This document shows, one piece after another, positions 1-7,579 of a stretch of DNA of 64,000 bases (its first letter is position 1; every line of letters starts with the position of its first letter). This DNA is from Candidatus Gallacutalibacter stercoravium (GTDB taxonomy: Bacteria; Bacillota; Clostridia; Oscillospirales; Acutalibacteraceae): NCBI GenBank assembly GCA_018716975.1, contig DVJE01000043.1:1-64000 (forward strand), in the 5' to 3' direction. A program made the position numbers and the translations under genes. The notes under the pieces are model-generated. The model searched no databases, had not been told where the DNA came from, and saw nothing but the letters and a program-made list of their open reading frames with translations.

Positions 1-13
1 TGTTATCTTATTC

Positions 14-95
14 ATAGCAAATAGGATGACCTTCTTTCGGTTTGGTGTGAGCAACTTAACCTTAACACAGGTCTTTCCTATTTGCTATCTTTTTT
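14..95 (+). terminator. Long-loop inverted repeat, probable terminator of an upstream gene
   Basis: Bases 14-26 (atagcaaatagga) are perfectly complementary to 76-88. The stem extends inward with 28-32 (gacct) pairing 69-73 (aggtc), giving about 18 pairs. A run of Ts follows at 89-95, so on the plus strand it looks like a terminator with a large loop. It lies before the promoter at 161, so it would belong to a gene left of the window. It could also be the end of a mobile element. No gene is visible in 1-160. Confidence 0.4.
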
Positions 96-160
96 ATCCC
101 CTTCTGTCACACTTCATTGTAACTCCTACAGATTTCATCCTTTGCTCGCTCTGATTCAGA

Positions 161-189
161 TTGACAAAGTATTCCCTTTGTGCTAAAAT
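161..189 (+). promoter_or_regulatory. Sigma-A promoter of the polyamine operon leader
   Basis: The -35 TTGACA is at 161-166 and the -10 TAAAAT at 184-189, separated by exactly 17 bases. A TG dinucleotide one base before the -10 adds an extended -10 element. Transcription would start near 196, about 450 bases before the first structural gene, so the operon has a long leader. Confidence 0.75.
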
Positions 190-540
190 TTATTTGATTT
201 TGGAAGGATATAAGAGTCTTTTCAAAGCAATTGTTCTGGATCACTCCGTCAGGGAGTTAAGGCCATACGGACAGCCGGGTCCACTGCCGATTGGCGGCCT
301 TTGTGCAGCCTTATTGATTGAGTTAAAAGCTCAAATTTTATAAGTTGGTTACTTCATAACCGAAATGCGCCTGTGCGCAGACTTGTGAAACGGTCAATAA
401 GAGTAGCAAAAGTATGATTGCTATTAGACTCTGATCATTCCGTTGTGCCTGAATGTGTCTATTGTTTTGTGTTTTCTGTATGCCCTGCAAAAGCCGGCTG
501 GTTTGGTGCGCGTTCTTAGTGGCGGCCGCTGGATGGCGGG

Positions 541-573
541 ATGCAGAAAAATAAAACCTCTCTCAGGTTATAA
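541..573 (+). CDS. Possible leader peptide MQKNKTSLRL
   Basis: A ten-codon frame starts at ATG 541. Its TAA (571-573) touches the first base of the terminator stem. The purine-rich ggatggcggg just upstream could serve as a ribosome site, but the spacing is short. A ribosome on the last codons would cover the 5' arm of the terminator. The peptide contains one Arg codon (AGG), and arginine is the probable operon substrate. Translation is unproven, and a frame this short could arise by chance. Confidence 0.3.
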   Translation: MQKNKTSLRL

Positions 574-611
574 CGCAAGTTGTGCGTGCTGCACAGCTTG
601 CGTTTTTTGTT
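573..611 (+). terminator. Intrinsic terminator/attenuator just before speA
   Basis: The stem 573-585 pairs with 591-603 (acgcaag with cttgcgt at the base, one G-U pair) around a 5-base loop, about 13 pairs. It is followed by a T-rich run, tttttgttttt. It lies between the operon promoter and the speA ribosome site, so it must be read through for expression. That is the usual arrangement of an attenuator. Confidence 0.8.
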
Positions 612-644
612 TTTGGTAGCAACCAGCAGAAGGGGGAAAAAATA

Positions 645-2105
645 TTGGAAATAAGCCGCACCCATTTGGATCAAAACCGGGCCCCTATCTACGAGGCTTT
701 GGAAACGTTTCGGCAAATGCGCGTTGTTCCATTTGACGTGCCGGGCCATAAGCGCGGCCGGGGTAACCCGGAATTGACCGCCTTTTTAGGCCAGCAGTGT
801 GTGGGCGTGGATGTGAACAGTATGAAGCCGCTGGATAATCTTTGCCATCCGGTATCTGTTATTCGCGAAGCGGAGGAATTGGCGGCCGATGCCTTTGGCG
901 CCGCCCACGCCTTTTTAATGGTAGGCGGTACCACAAGCTCGGTGCAAAGCATGGTGCTAAGCACCTGCAAGCGTGGGGACGAGATCATTTTGCCGCGCAA
1001 TGTGCATAAAAGCGTTATCAACGCCTTGGTTCTTTGCGGCGCAATCCCGGTTTATGTCAATCCAGAGGTGGATCAGCGGCTGGGCATCTCTTTGGGAATG
1101 AAGCGCGAGCAGGTGGCTAAGGCAATTGCCGAGCACCCCAATGCGGTGGCGGTGCTGGTGAACAATCCTACTTATTATGGTATTTGCAGCGATCTTCGCG
1201 CCATTGTTAAGATGGCCCACGACGCTGGAATGCGTTGTTTGGCGGATGAAGCCCACGGCACGCATTTCTATTTCGGCGGGGGGCTTCCGGTATCCGCTAT
1301 GGCGGCGGGGGCGGATATGGCCGCTGTGTCTATGCATAAAAGCGGCGGCAGCCTCACCCAATCCAGTCTTTTGCTGGTGGGCCCCAATATTCATGCCGGC
1401 TATGTGCGCCAAATCATCAATTTAACGCAAACCACGTCGGGCAGCTATCTGCTGATGTCTAGTTTGGATATCAGCCGCCGCAATTTGGCTTTGCGGGGGC
1501 GGCAAGTATTCCATCAGGTGGCGGATATGGCCGAATACGCCCGCCAAGAGATCAACTCGGTGGGCGGCTATTATGCTTTTGGCCGTGAGCTGATGAACGG
1601 CAACTCCATTTTTGATTTTGACACCACAAAATTAAGCGTGCACACCTTAGATATTGGGCTTGCCGGCATTGAAGTTTATGATATTTTGCGGGATGAGTAC
1701 GACATACAAATTGAATTTGGAGATATCGGCAATATCTTAACCTACCTGTCTATGGGGGATCGCCCCCAAGAGCTGGAACGTTTGGTCAGCGCGTTGGCGG
1801 AGATCCGCCGCCGTTATCAAAAGGATGGAACCGGGCTGTTGAGTCAGGAGTATATCGATCCCGAGGTGGTTACCAGCCCGCAAGAGGCGTTTTACGCCGA
1901 AAAGATCAGCCTACCGCTAGAGAAAAGCGAAGGGCGCGTGTGTAGCGAGTTTGTCATGTGCTATCCGCCGGGGATTCCGATTTTAGCGCCGGGTGAGCGG
2001 ATCACAGCGGAGATTTTGGAACATATTCAGTATGCAAAAATGAAGGGCTGCAGTATGACCGGGCCGGAAGATCCCGAGCTAAAGCGGCTGAATGTATTGG
2101 CGTAA
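645..2105 (+). CDS. speA: Orn/Lys/Arg decarboxylase family protein, probable arginine decarboxylase (SpeA)
   Basis: A PLP-dependent, aspartate-aminotransferase-fold decarboxylase of about 486 aa, the size of the short Bacillus SpeA type without an N-terminal wing domain. The PLP lysine is in SMHKSGGS (about K232), preceded by the cofactor-contact motif ADEAHGTHFYF. The C-terminal domain carries the family motif YPPGIPILAPGE. I chose TTG 645 because AGGGGG lies 8 bases upstream; the in-frame GTG at 582 lies inside the terminator hairpin. An agmatinase two genes downstream argues that the product is agmatine, so arginine is the likely substrate. Lysine or ornithine cannot be excluded from sequence. 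First gene of a five-gene operon. Confidence 0.88.
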   Translation: MEISRTHLDQNRAPIYEALETFRQMRVVPFDVPGHKRGRGNPELTAFLGQQCVGVDVNSMKPLDNLCHPVSVIREAEELAADAFGAAHAFLMVGGTTSSVQSMVLSTCKRGDEIILPRNVHKSVINALVLCGAIPVYVNPEVDQRLGISLGMKREQVAKAIAEHPNAVAVLVNNPTYYGICSDLRAIVKMAHDAGMRCLADEAHGTHFYFGGGLPVSAMAAGADMAAVSMHKSGGSLTQSSLLLVGPNIHAGYVRQIINLTQTTSGSYLLMSSLDISRRNLALRGRQVFHQVADMAEYARQEINSVGGYYAFGRELMNGNSIFDFDTTKLSVHTLDIGLAGIEVYDILRDEYDIQIEFGDIGNILTYLSMGDRPQELERLVSALAEIRRRYQKDGTGLLSQEYIDPEVVTSPQEAFYAEKISLPLEKSEGRVCSEFVMCYPPGIPILAPGERITAEILEHIQYAKMKGCSMTGPEDPELKRLNVLA

Positions 2106-2119
2106 AAGGCGGTGATATT

Positions 2120-2974
2120 ATGGAAATGTGGTTTAGTGAATTTCATACCCCGGATGTCAAGCACAGCATCCGGATTAACCGGCACTTGTATTCTAAGCAA
2201 AGCGATTACCAGCGCATCGATATTTTTGAAACGCCGGAATTCGGCCGTGTTCTAACGCTGGACGGCAATGTGATGTTGACGGAGCGGGATGAGTTTATTT
2301 ATGACGAAATGATCACGCATGTGCCGATGGCGGTGCATCCCGGCATTACGGACGTGCTGGTGATCGGCGCCGGGGACGGCGGCGTGGTGCGGGAATTAAC
2401 CCGTTACGACCGGATCAAACGCATTGACTTGGTGGAGATGGATCCGCAGGTGGTGGAAGCTTGCCGCACCTATCTACCCAGTAACGCCTGCCGGATGGAC
2501 GATCGCCGGGTGCATATTTATTTTGAGAACGCTCTGAAATTCATCCGCAGGTGCGAGGCCTCTTATGACCTGATTATTGTTGACTCTACCGATCCCTTCG
2601 GCCCGTCGGAAGGGTTGTTTACCCGCGAGTTTTATGGTAACTGCTACAATGCTTTGCGGGAAGACGGCATTATGGTGAACCAACAAGGAAGCCCCTTTTA
2701 CGCCGAGGATGCCAACGCCATGCAGCGCAGTCATAAGCGCATTGTCAGCACCTTTCCCATCAGCCGGGTTTACCAGGCCCATATTCCCACCTATGCGGCG
2801 GGATATTGGCTGTTCGGCTTTGCCAGTAAAAAATATCACCCCATTGACGACCTGGATGGCGATGCTTGGAACGCATTAAACCTGCACACCCGCTACTATA
2901 CCACCAGGCTGCACGTGGGCGCCTTTTGGTTGCCGGCATTTTTGGAAGAGATTCTAGAGGAGGTGGAACGGTAA
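2120..2974 (+). CDS. speE: Spermidine synthase family aminopropyltransferase (SpeE)
   Basis: 284 aa, normal length for SpeE. An N-terminal beta domain precedes a Rossmann methyltransferase-like fold. Visible motifs are GAGDGG (83-88), the acidic VEMDP (about 105-109) that binds the nucleoside, and DSTDPFGPSEGLF (155-167), the aminopropyl-donor loop. The family transfers an aminopropyl group from decarboxylated S-adenosylmethionine to putrescine or a similar amine. ATG 2120 follows AAAGGCGGTG, 14 bases after the speA stop, so the two are probably co-translated. No S-adenosylmethionine decarboxylase (speD) is in the window, and the operon also encodes the carboxyspermidine route. The true acceptor and donor are therefore open. 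Confidence 0.9.
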   Translation: MEMWFSEFHTPDVKHSIRINRHLYSKQSDYQRIDIFETPEFGRVLTLDGNVMLTERDEFIYDEMITHVPMAVHPGITDVLVIGAGDGGVVRELTRYDRIKRIDLVEMDPQVVEACRTYLPSNACRMDDRRVHIYFENALKFIRRCEASYDLIIVDSTDPFGPSEGLFTREFYGNCYNALREDGIMVNQQGSPFYAEDANAMQRSHKRIVSTFPISRVYQAHIPTYAAGYWLFGFASKKYHPIDDLDGDAWNALNLHTRYYTTRLHVGAFWLPAFLEEILEEVER

Positions 2975-2977
2975 AAG

Positions 2978-3847
2978 ATGCTCCCACCGAACATAGAAAC
3001 CTTTATCGGCTGCAACACAGCATATTCTGACGCCCGCATTGTGCTCTACGGCGCGCCCTTCGATTCCACCACCAGCTTTCGCCCCGGCGCCAGGTTCGGA
3101 CCCTCCGCCATGCGGCATGAAAGCTTTGGCTTAGAAACCTACAGCCCCTATCAAGATGCCGATTTGACCGACTGCGCTGTTTTTGACAGCGGGGATCTGG
3201 AGCTGTGCTTCGGCAGTGCAGAGGCGGCATTGCGCGACATTGAGGCCAGGGCCGCCGAAATTTTGCAGGATGGAAAAACCCCGTTGTTGCTGGGCGGCGA
3301 ACACTTGGTTACATTGGGCGCGGTGCGCGCTGTGGCGAAGAAATATCCCGGCCTTCATATCGTTCATTTTGACGCCCACGCCGATCTACGCAACGATTAT
3401 TTGGGCGCCGGGCTTAGCCATGCCTGCGTTTTACGGCGCTGCCACGATCTGTTGGGGGATGGGCGCATCCATCAGTTTTGTATCCGCAGCGGAGAGAGGG
3501 AGGAATTTGCGTTTGCCAAAGCGCACACGGAGCTTCATCCCTTCTGCTTCGACGGGTTAAAACAAACAGTAGAGGCTTTGCGCAAACAGGGCGCGCCTGT
3601 CTATTTTACCATTGATCTGGATTGCTTGGATCCTTCTGCGTTTCCGGGAACCGGTACGCCGGAGGCCGGCGGCGTCACCTTTTTAGAGCTTTTAGAGGCG
3701 ATCCGCACGGTTTGCACCACCCATGTGGTTGGCGCCGATGTGAACGAGCTGGCTCCGATGTTGGATCAAAGCGGCGTTTCTACCGCAACCGCATGCAAAG
3801 CGTTGCGGGAATTGCTTATAGCGCTTGATAAAATTAATATAAATTAA
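2978..3847 (+). CDS. speB: Agmatinase (ureohydrolase family)
   Basis: 289 aa, the family's usual length. The dinuclear manganese site is complete: GGEH (106-109), DAHAD (132-136) and DLDCLD (213-218), with the family signature continuing as PGTGTPEAGG. Agmatinase hydrolyses agmatine to putrescine and urea. ATG 2978 is three bases after the speE stop and is preceded by AGAGGAGGTGG. The pairing with speA supports a cytoplasmic arginine to agmatine to putrescine route. Other ureohydrolases (arginase, or an aminopropylagmatine ureohydrolase) share these motifs; the operon context favours an agmatine-type substrate. Confidence 0.9.
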   Translation: MLPPNIETFIGCNTAYSDARIVLYGAPFDSTTSFRPGARFGPSAMRHESFGLETYSPYQDADLTDCAVFDSGDLELCFGSAEAALRDIEARAAEILQDGKTPLLLGGEHLVTLGAVRAVAKKYPGLHIVHFDAHADLRNDYLGAGLSHACVLRRCHDLLGDGRIHQFCIRSGEREEFAFAKAHTELHPFCFDGLKQTVEALRKQGAPVYFTIDLDCLDPSAFPGTGTPEAGGVTFLELLEAIRTVCTTHVVGADVNELAPMLDQSGVSTATACKALRELLIALDKININ

Positions 3848-3863
3848 AAGGAGGGCTAAAACA

Positions 3864-5123
3864 ATGAGCAGAGTTCTTGTTATTGGCTGCGGCGGAGTCG
3901 CCTCCGTCGCCATTCATAAGTGCTGTCAGGTGAGCGAGGTTTTTACCGAACTGTGCATTGCCAGCCGCACCAAGTCTAAATGCGATAAGCTGGCCGCCGA
4001 ACTGGCGCCCAAAACCTCAACCAAAATAACCACCGCCCAGGTGGATGCGGACGATGTTCAGCAGGTGATTGATCTGATCAACGCCTATCAGCCCGATTTG
4101 GTGATGAACATTGCCCTCCCTTATCAGGATCTAACAATTATGGATGCCTGCCTGGCCTGCGGGGTGAACTATATGGATACGGCGAATTATGAGCCGGAGG
4201 ATACCGACGATCCCGAATGGCGGGCCGTTTATGAAAAACGCTGCAAGGAAGAGGGCTTTTCTGCCTATTTTGACTATAGCTGGCAATGGGCCTACCGCAA
4301 AAGGTTTGAAGAGGCCGGTCTTACCGCCTTGCTGGGTTGTGGGTTTGATCCGGGCGTGACGCAGGCGTATTGCGCATATGCCCAAAAACATGAGTTTGAT
4401 TCGATTGATACCATCGATATTCTGGATTGTAACGGCGGCGACCACGGCTATGCTTTTGCCACCAACTTTAACCCTGAGGTCAATCTTCGTGAGGTTTCCG
4501 CCCCGGGCAGCTATTGGGAGGATGGCCACTGGGTAGAAATTCCTCCAATGAGCATCAAGCGAGAGTATGAGTTTGATCAGGTAGGGCACAAGGACATGTA
4601 TCTGTTGCACCATGAGGAAATTGAAAGCCTGGCCAAGAATATCCCACAGGTAAAGCGCATTCGTTTCTTTATGACCTTTGGCCAGAGCTATCTCGATCAT
4701 ATGCGCTGCCTGGAGGATGTGGGGATGTTATCCACCACCCCGATTGAATTTGAGGGGCAGCAAATTGTGCCCATTAAGTTTTTAAAAGCCTTGTTGCCTG
4801 ACCCTGCAAGTTTGGGTCCCCGCACCAAAGGCAAAACCAATATCGGCTGCATCTTTACCGGCAAGAAAGACGGCAAAGAGAAAACGTATTATATTTACAA
4901 CGTTTGCGATCATCAGGCGTGCTACCGCGAGGTGGGCAGCCAGGCCATCAGCTATACCACCGGTGTGCCCGCTATGTGCGGTGCGTTGATGCTTTTGACC
5001 GGCCGTTGGAACAAACCCGGTGTCTACACGGTAGAAGAACTGGATCCGGATCCCTTTTTGGACGCCTTGGATCAGTACGGCTTGCCCAGAAGCGAGAGCC
5101 GGACGCCGCAGCTTGTAGATTGA
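3864..5123 (+). CDS. Carboxyspermidine (carboxynorspermidine) dehydrogenase, saccharopine dehydrogenase family
   Basis: 419 aa, with an N-terminal Rossmann site VIGCGGVASV (about 5-14) and the saccharopine-dehydrogenase motif VNYMDTANYEP. A central GCGFDPGVTQAY is typical of the CANSDH/CASDH branch. The enzyme condenses putrescine (or diaminopropane) with aspartate semialdehyde and reduces the imine with NADPH. ATG 3864 follows AAAAGGAGGGC. The next gene is the matching decarboxylase and overlaps it by one base, the usual linked pair of the alternative spermidine pathway. Saccharopine or lysine metabolism is less likely in this context. Confidence 0.85.
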   Translation: MSRVLVIGCGGVASVAIHKCCQVSEVFTELCIASRTKSKCDKLAAELAPKTSTKITTAQVDADDVQQVIDLINAYQPDLVMNIALPYQDLTIMDACLACGVNYMDTANYEPEDTDDPEWRAVYEKRCKEEGFSAYFDYSWQWAYRKRFEEAGLTALLGCGFDPGVTQAYCAYAQKHEFDSIDTIDILDCNGGDHGYAFATNFNPEVNLREVSAPGSYWEDGHWVEIPPMSIKREYEFDQVGHKDMYLLHHEEIESLAKNIPQVKRIRFFMTFGQSYLDHMRCLEDVGMLSTTPIEFEGQQIVPIKFLKALLPDPASLGPRTKGKTNIGCIFTGKKDGKEKTYYIYNVCDHQACYREVGSQAISYTTGVPAMCGALMLLTGRWNKPGVYTVEELDPDPFLDALDQYGLPRSESRTPQLVD

Positions 5124-6334
5124 TGGGGGCTCGGATAAAGGATGTCCGCCCGCCTTTTGCCGGGCTAGGAGAGCGGACGCCGGAGGAATTATTTGGCTCG
5201 CTGCCCACGCCCTGCTATATCTTAGACGAAGCCGCTCTGCGCCGTAACGGCGAAATTCTGGCAGGGGTGGCGGCGCGCACTGGCTGTAAAATACTGCTGG
5301 CGCAAAAGGCCTTTTCTAACTATAATCTATACCCCGTTCTAGCCCCTTATCTGGCGGGCAGCGAGGCGAGCGGCTTATTTGAGGCCCGCTTGGGCGCTGA
5401 GGAGATGCCCGGCAAAGAGGTTCATGTGTTCTGCGGCGCCTACCGGGACGATCAGCTTCAAGAGCTTTTGCGCTATGCGGATCATATTGTATTTAACTCG
5501 CCCAGCCAGTTGGCAAAATTCGGCCCCGCGGCCCGCGCCGCTCAAAAAAGCATTGGGCTGCGGATAAACCCGGAGTACTCCACTCAAGAAGGCCATGCTA
5601 TTTATGATCCCTGTGCTCCGGGCAGCCGCCTGGGCACAACCCGCGCCCAATGGGAAGAAAAGATGACGCCGCAATTGGCCGGCCTTTTGGACGGCCTCCA
5701 TTTTCATACGCTGTGCGAACAGGATGCCGATGCGTTGGAACTGACCCTGAAAGCGGTGGAAGAGCGTTTTGGCGATGTATTGGCACACATGAAATGGCTC
5801 AATTTTGGCGGTGGGCATCATATTACCCGGCCGGGCTATGATATCCCCCGGCTGGAAAAATGCATCCGCATGGCACAGCAGAAATGGGACGTGCAGATTT
5901 ATCTGGAACCGGGTGAAGCCTGCGCCCTGAATGCGGGCTACCTTGCCTCACGCGTGTTGGATGTGCTGCAAAATGGTAAGACACAAATTGCTATTTTAGA
6001 CGCCAGCGCCGCCTGCCATATGCCGGATGTGCTGGAGATGCCCTACCGTCCGCCGCTGTATGGCGCAGGCGAACCAGAAGAGATGGCGAACACCTTTCGA
6101 TTGGGAGGCCCCACCTGTTTGGCTGGCGATCAAATTGGGGAATACGGCTTTAACACGCCTTTGAAGGAGGGCGATTTGTTGCTGTTTGGGGATATGGCGA
6201 TTTATACCACATGTAAAAACAATACCTTTAACGGGATGCCGTTGCCGGACCTATTCGTCTGGCATACCGACGGCCGGCTGCAATGTTTGCGCACATTTGG
6301 CTATACGGATTTTAAATGCCGGCTGGGGCGGTAA
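5123..6334 (+). CDS. nspC: Carboxynorspermidine/carboxyspermidine decarboxylase
   Basis: 403 aa, fold III PLP decarboxylase (alanine racemase-like barrel). The N-terminus LPTPCYILDE is typical, and the PLP lysine is in LLAQKAFS (about K62). Further motifs are LHFHTLCEQ, LNFGGGHHI, EPGEACAL and the CASDC-specific HMPDVLEMPYRPPL. It decarboxylates carboxy(nor)spermidine to (nor)spermidine. The frame is open far upstream, but I start at ATG 5123, which overlaps the previous stop as TGATG and implies translational coupling. The ribosome site there is weak. Last gene of the operon, followed by terminators at 6393 and 6483. Confidence 0.88.
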   Translation: MGARIKDVRPPFAGLGERTPEELFGSLPTPCYILDEAALRRNGEILAGVAARTGCKILLAQKAFSNYNLYPVLAPYLAGSEASGLFEARLGAEEMPGKEVHVFCGAYRDDQLQELLRYADHIVFNSPSQLAKFGPAARAAQKSIGLRINPEYSTQEGHAIYDPCAPGSRLGTTRAQWEEKMTPQLAGLLDGLHFHTLCEQDADALELTLKAVEERFGDVLAHMKWLNFGGGHHITRPGYDIPRLEKCIRMAQQKWDVQIYLEPGEACALNAGYLASRVLDVLQNGKTQIAILDASAACHMPDVLEMPYRPPLYGAGEPEEMANTFRLGGPTCLAGDQIGEYGFNTPLKEGDLLLFGDMAIYTTCKNNTFNGMPLPDLFVWHTDGRLQCLRTFGYTDFKCRLGR

Positions 6335-6392
6335 GCATCCTTCTAAACAAAATAGAGATCCCCCGATGAGTTTTTCGTTTTTTGTTTTATAC

Positions 6393-6425
6393 GGCTCCTT
6401 GCAAAAGGGGAGCGTTCGTTTTTAT
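6393..6425 (+). terminator. Possible first terminator of the polyamine operon
   Basis: 6394-6398 (gctcc) pairs with 6409-6413 (ggagc), followed by gttcgttttta. The stem is only five pairs, so it is weaker than the next hairpin. Confidence 0.4.
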
Positions 6426-6482
6426 GGGTCAGGGTTGCCTAACCTATCTGTGTAAACAACTACATATACCGATACAAAGAAA

Positions 6483-6511
6483 AGGGTTGACATGCAGTCA
6501 GCCCTTTTTTG
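6483..6511 (+). terminator. Intrinsic terminator of the polyamine operon
   Basis: 6483-6491 (agggttgac) pairs with 6497-6505 (gtcagccct, one G-U) around a 5-base loop, followed by six Ts. It lies between the plus-strand operon and the convergent minus-strand gene at 6670. Confidence 0.75.
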
Positions 6512-6669
6512 TTGCTATGGCAAATCAGTTTCTTCACCTGTTATCGGTAACAGTTAGTAGGCGGTATTGAGGAACGCCGCAGTGGCGCATAAGAATCCAA
6601 CTGGCAAAGAACAAGCGGCTTTTTATTTTAAAGACGATATGCAATGTGTTTGATATACAAACGATTCCT

Positions 6670-6855
6670 TTACTCATGTTCACTTTTTTGTAGCTTTTCG
6701 GGATTTTTTACATAAGAACGTACAACTGTGCCGCAGTTTACGCAGATTTCGTGATATAAAGCTCTTTCTTTTAATACAGAGATTTTAACGCCAGCGTATA
6801 CAGCGCCTTGCTTACCTGTTACAAATTCTTCTTTACCACAATAGGGACATTTCAT
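6670..6855 (-). CDS. Small zinc-ribbon protein
   Basis: 61 aa, with CPYC near the N-terminus and CVNC about 36 residues later, a four-cysteine zinc-ribbon pattern. The C-terminus is charged. I start at ATG 6855 because GGAGG lies 8 bases upstream; a longer frame from a TTG would include the ribosome site itself. It lies 32 bases after the HTH regulator on the same strand and is probably co-transcribed with it. Function unknown; such ribbons bind nucleic acid or protein partners. Base composition is AT-rich compared with the polyamine operon. Confidence 0.6.
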   Translation of the reverse strand: MKCPYCGKEEFVTGKQGAVYAGVKISVLKERALYHEICVNCGTVVRSYVKNPEKLQKSEHE

Positions 6856-6887
6856 TTTGGTATCCTCCAATTGCTTGACCGGTAATT

Positions 6888-7094
6888 TTATTTTTCTTCG
6901 TCCACAAATTCAAATAATTCTTCCACTGTAACATGAAAAACCTTTGCGATATCCATGGCCAGCTTTAGCGATGGGTTGTATTTTCCGTTTTCAAGGTGGA
7001 CAATAGTCTCACGCCGGGCAGAAACCAACTCGGCAAGTTCGCTTTGCTTTAATCCGGCTTTTTCCCGATATTCTTTCACTTTTGTTTTCAGCAC
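6888..7094 (-). CDS. Cro/CI-type HTH transcriptional regulator
   Basis: 68 aa, essentially one HTH_3 (lambda repressor-like) domain. The recognition region is [17 protein letters not shown] followed by [11 protein letters not shown], the classic YozG/xenobiotic response element-like arrangement. The start is GTG 7094, six bases after the stop of the upstream membrane gene. AAAGGGA lies further upstream, so coupling is likely. Small regulators of this kind commonly pair with a small membrane protein and repress their own operon. The perfect palindrome at 7517-7560, in front of the operon, is the obvious candidate operator. Confidence 0.8.
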   Translation of the reverse strand: MLKTKVKEYREKAGLKQSELAELVSARRETIVHLENGKYNPSLKLAMDIAKVFHVTVEELFEFVDEEK

Positions 7095-7100
7095 AAACGG

Positions 7101-7502
7101 TTACATCCCTTTCTTATCAATGATGAAAAAAATGGCGGCCCTTAAAACTGTAAGTAAAAGAATTGTGCCAAGAACACAATACCCAACAATCACACCGGAA
7201 AAATCGGTAAAGATACAAATGATAGCAGCTGCAATTAACAAAGCGAAGGTAATCTTTAGGCAAATGGAATCTGTGGTTTTTAAATTTTCCCTTGCAAACT
7301 CATCAAAAATATCTTTTTTCTTCGCATAAGAAAGTTGCAATGCCACCAGCGCGCCGGCTGCGGCAAAAATAGCGGTTTGAATATATACATAAGAAGCATG
7401 AAAATGATCCCGGGTACACATCCAATAGTAAACCAAAAATAATACAGCAGGTGTAATCTTTAGAAACATCCATACCCTTAAATTGATTTTCTTGTGTGTC
7501 AT
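7101..7502 (-). CDS. Four-helix membrane protein of the HTH-linked small-membrane-protein type
   Basis: 133 aa with four predicted membrane segments, roughly residues 12-30, 40-57, 82-100 and 103-127. A polar loop carrying KKDIFDEFARENLKTTDS separates the two pairs. This resembles the DUF2178/DUF3796-type partners of Cro/CI regulators, but I cannot assign the family with certainty. ATG 7502 is chosen because TTGGAGGG sits 7 bases upstream; the longer frame from a TTG includes that site. First gene of the minus-strand operon (membrane protein, HTH, zinc ribbon). Function unknown. Confidence 0.65.
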   Translation of the reverse strand: MTHKKINLRVWMFLKITPAVLFLVYYWMCTRDHFHASYVYIQTAIFAAAGALVALQLSYAKKKDIFDEFARENLKTTDSICLKITFALLIAAAIICIFTDFSGVIVGYCVLGTILLLTVLRAAIFFIIDKKGM

Positions 7503-7516
7503 GACGAATCCCTCCA

Positions 7517-7560
7517 AAGTGATATATTTATAACTTCAACGTGTTACAAATATATCACTT
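7517..7560. promoter_or_regulatory. Perfect 13-bp palindrome, candidate operator
   Basis: 7517-7529 (aagtgatatattt) and 7548-7560 (aaatatatcactt) are perfect inverted copies separated by 18 bases. The site lies in the short divergent interval between the minus-strand membrane/HTH operon and the plus-strand gene at 7580. It overlaps where promoters for both must lie. The linked Cro/CI regulator is the likely binder (inference). Confidence 0.55.
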
Positions 7561-7579
7561 CATAATGGGGATGTAGTTT

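Larger units (their letters stand above)
196..644 (+). promoter_or_regulatory. Long structured 5' leader of the polyamine operon
   Basis: This interval lies between a good promoter and the first gene and holds no convincing long CDS. It is rich in possible helices. One is 243-247/253-257. Another is a three-way junction with outer stem 259-264/296-301 and arms 269-272/279-282 and 286-288/293-295. Others are 318-322/330-334, 347-351/357-361 (GGTTA/TAACC) and 436-440/451-455 (CATTC/GAATG). It ends in the intrinsic terminator at 573-611. This architecture fits transcription attenuation or a ligand-sensing RNA. I do not recognise it as a known riboswitch class, and the helices were found by eye, not by folding software. 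Confidence 0.5.
6335..6669. other. Intergenic region after the polyamine operon
   Basis: No gene is supported here. It holds two terminator-like hairpins (6394-6413 and 6483-6505). The remainder, 6512-6669, is increasingly AT-rich and marks the left edge of the AT-rich accessory block. Short open frames here lack ribosome sites. Confidence 0.6.

Noticed and set aside
161-343. 60-aa open frame overlapping the polyamine promoter
   Set aside because: Its start is the -35 hexamer itself, there is no ribosome site, and the interval is better explained as structured leader RNA.
582-644. N-terminal extension of speA from GTG 582
   Set aside because: The extension lies inside the intrinsic terminator; TTG 645 has a good ribosome site and fits family length.
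4904-5122. Upstream extension of nspC
   Set aside because: It runs inside the dehydrogenase gene; ATG 5123 overlaps its stop and begins the conserved domain.
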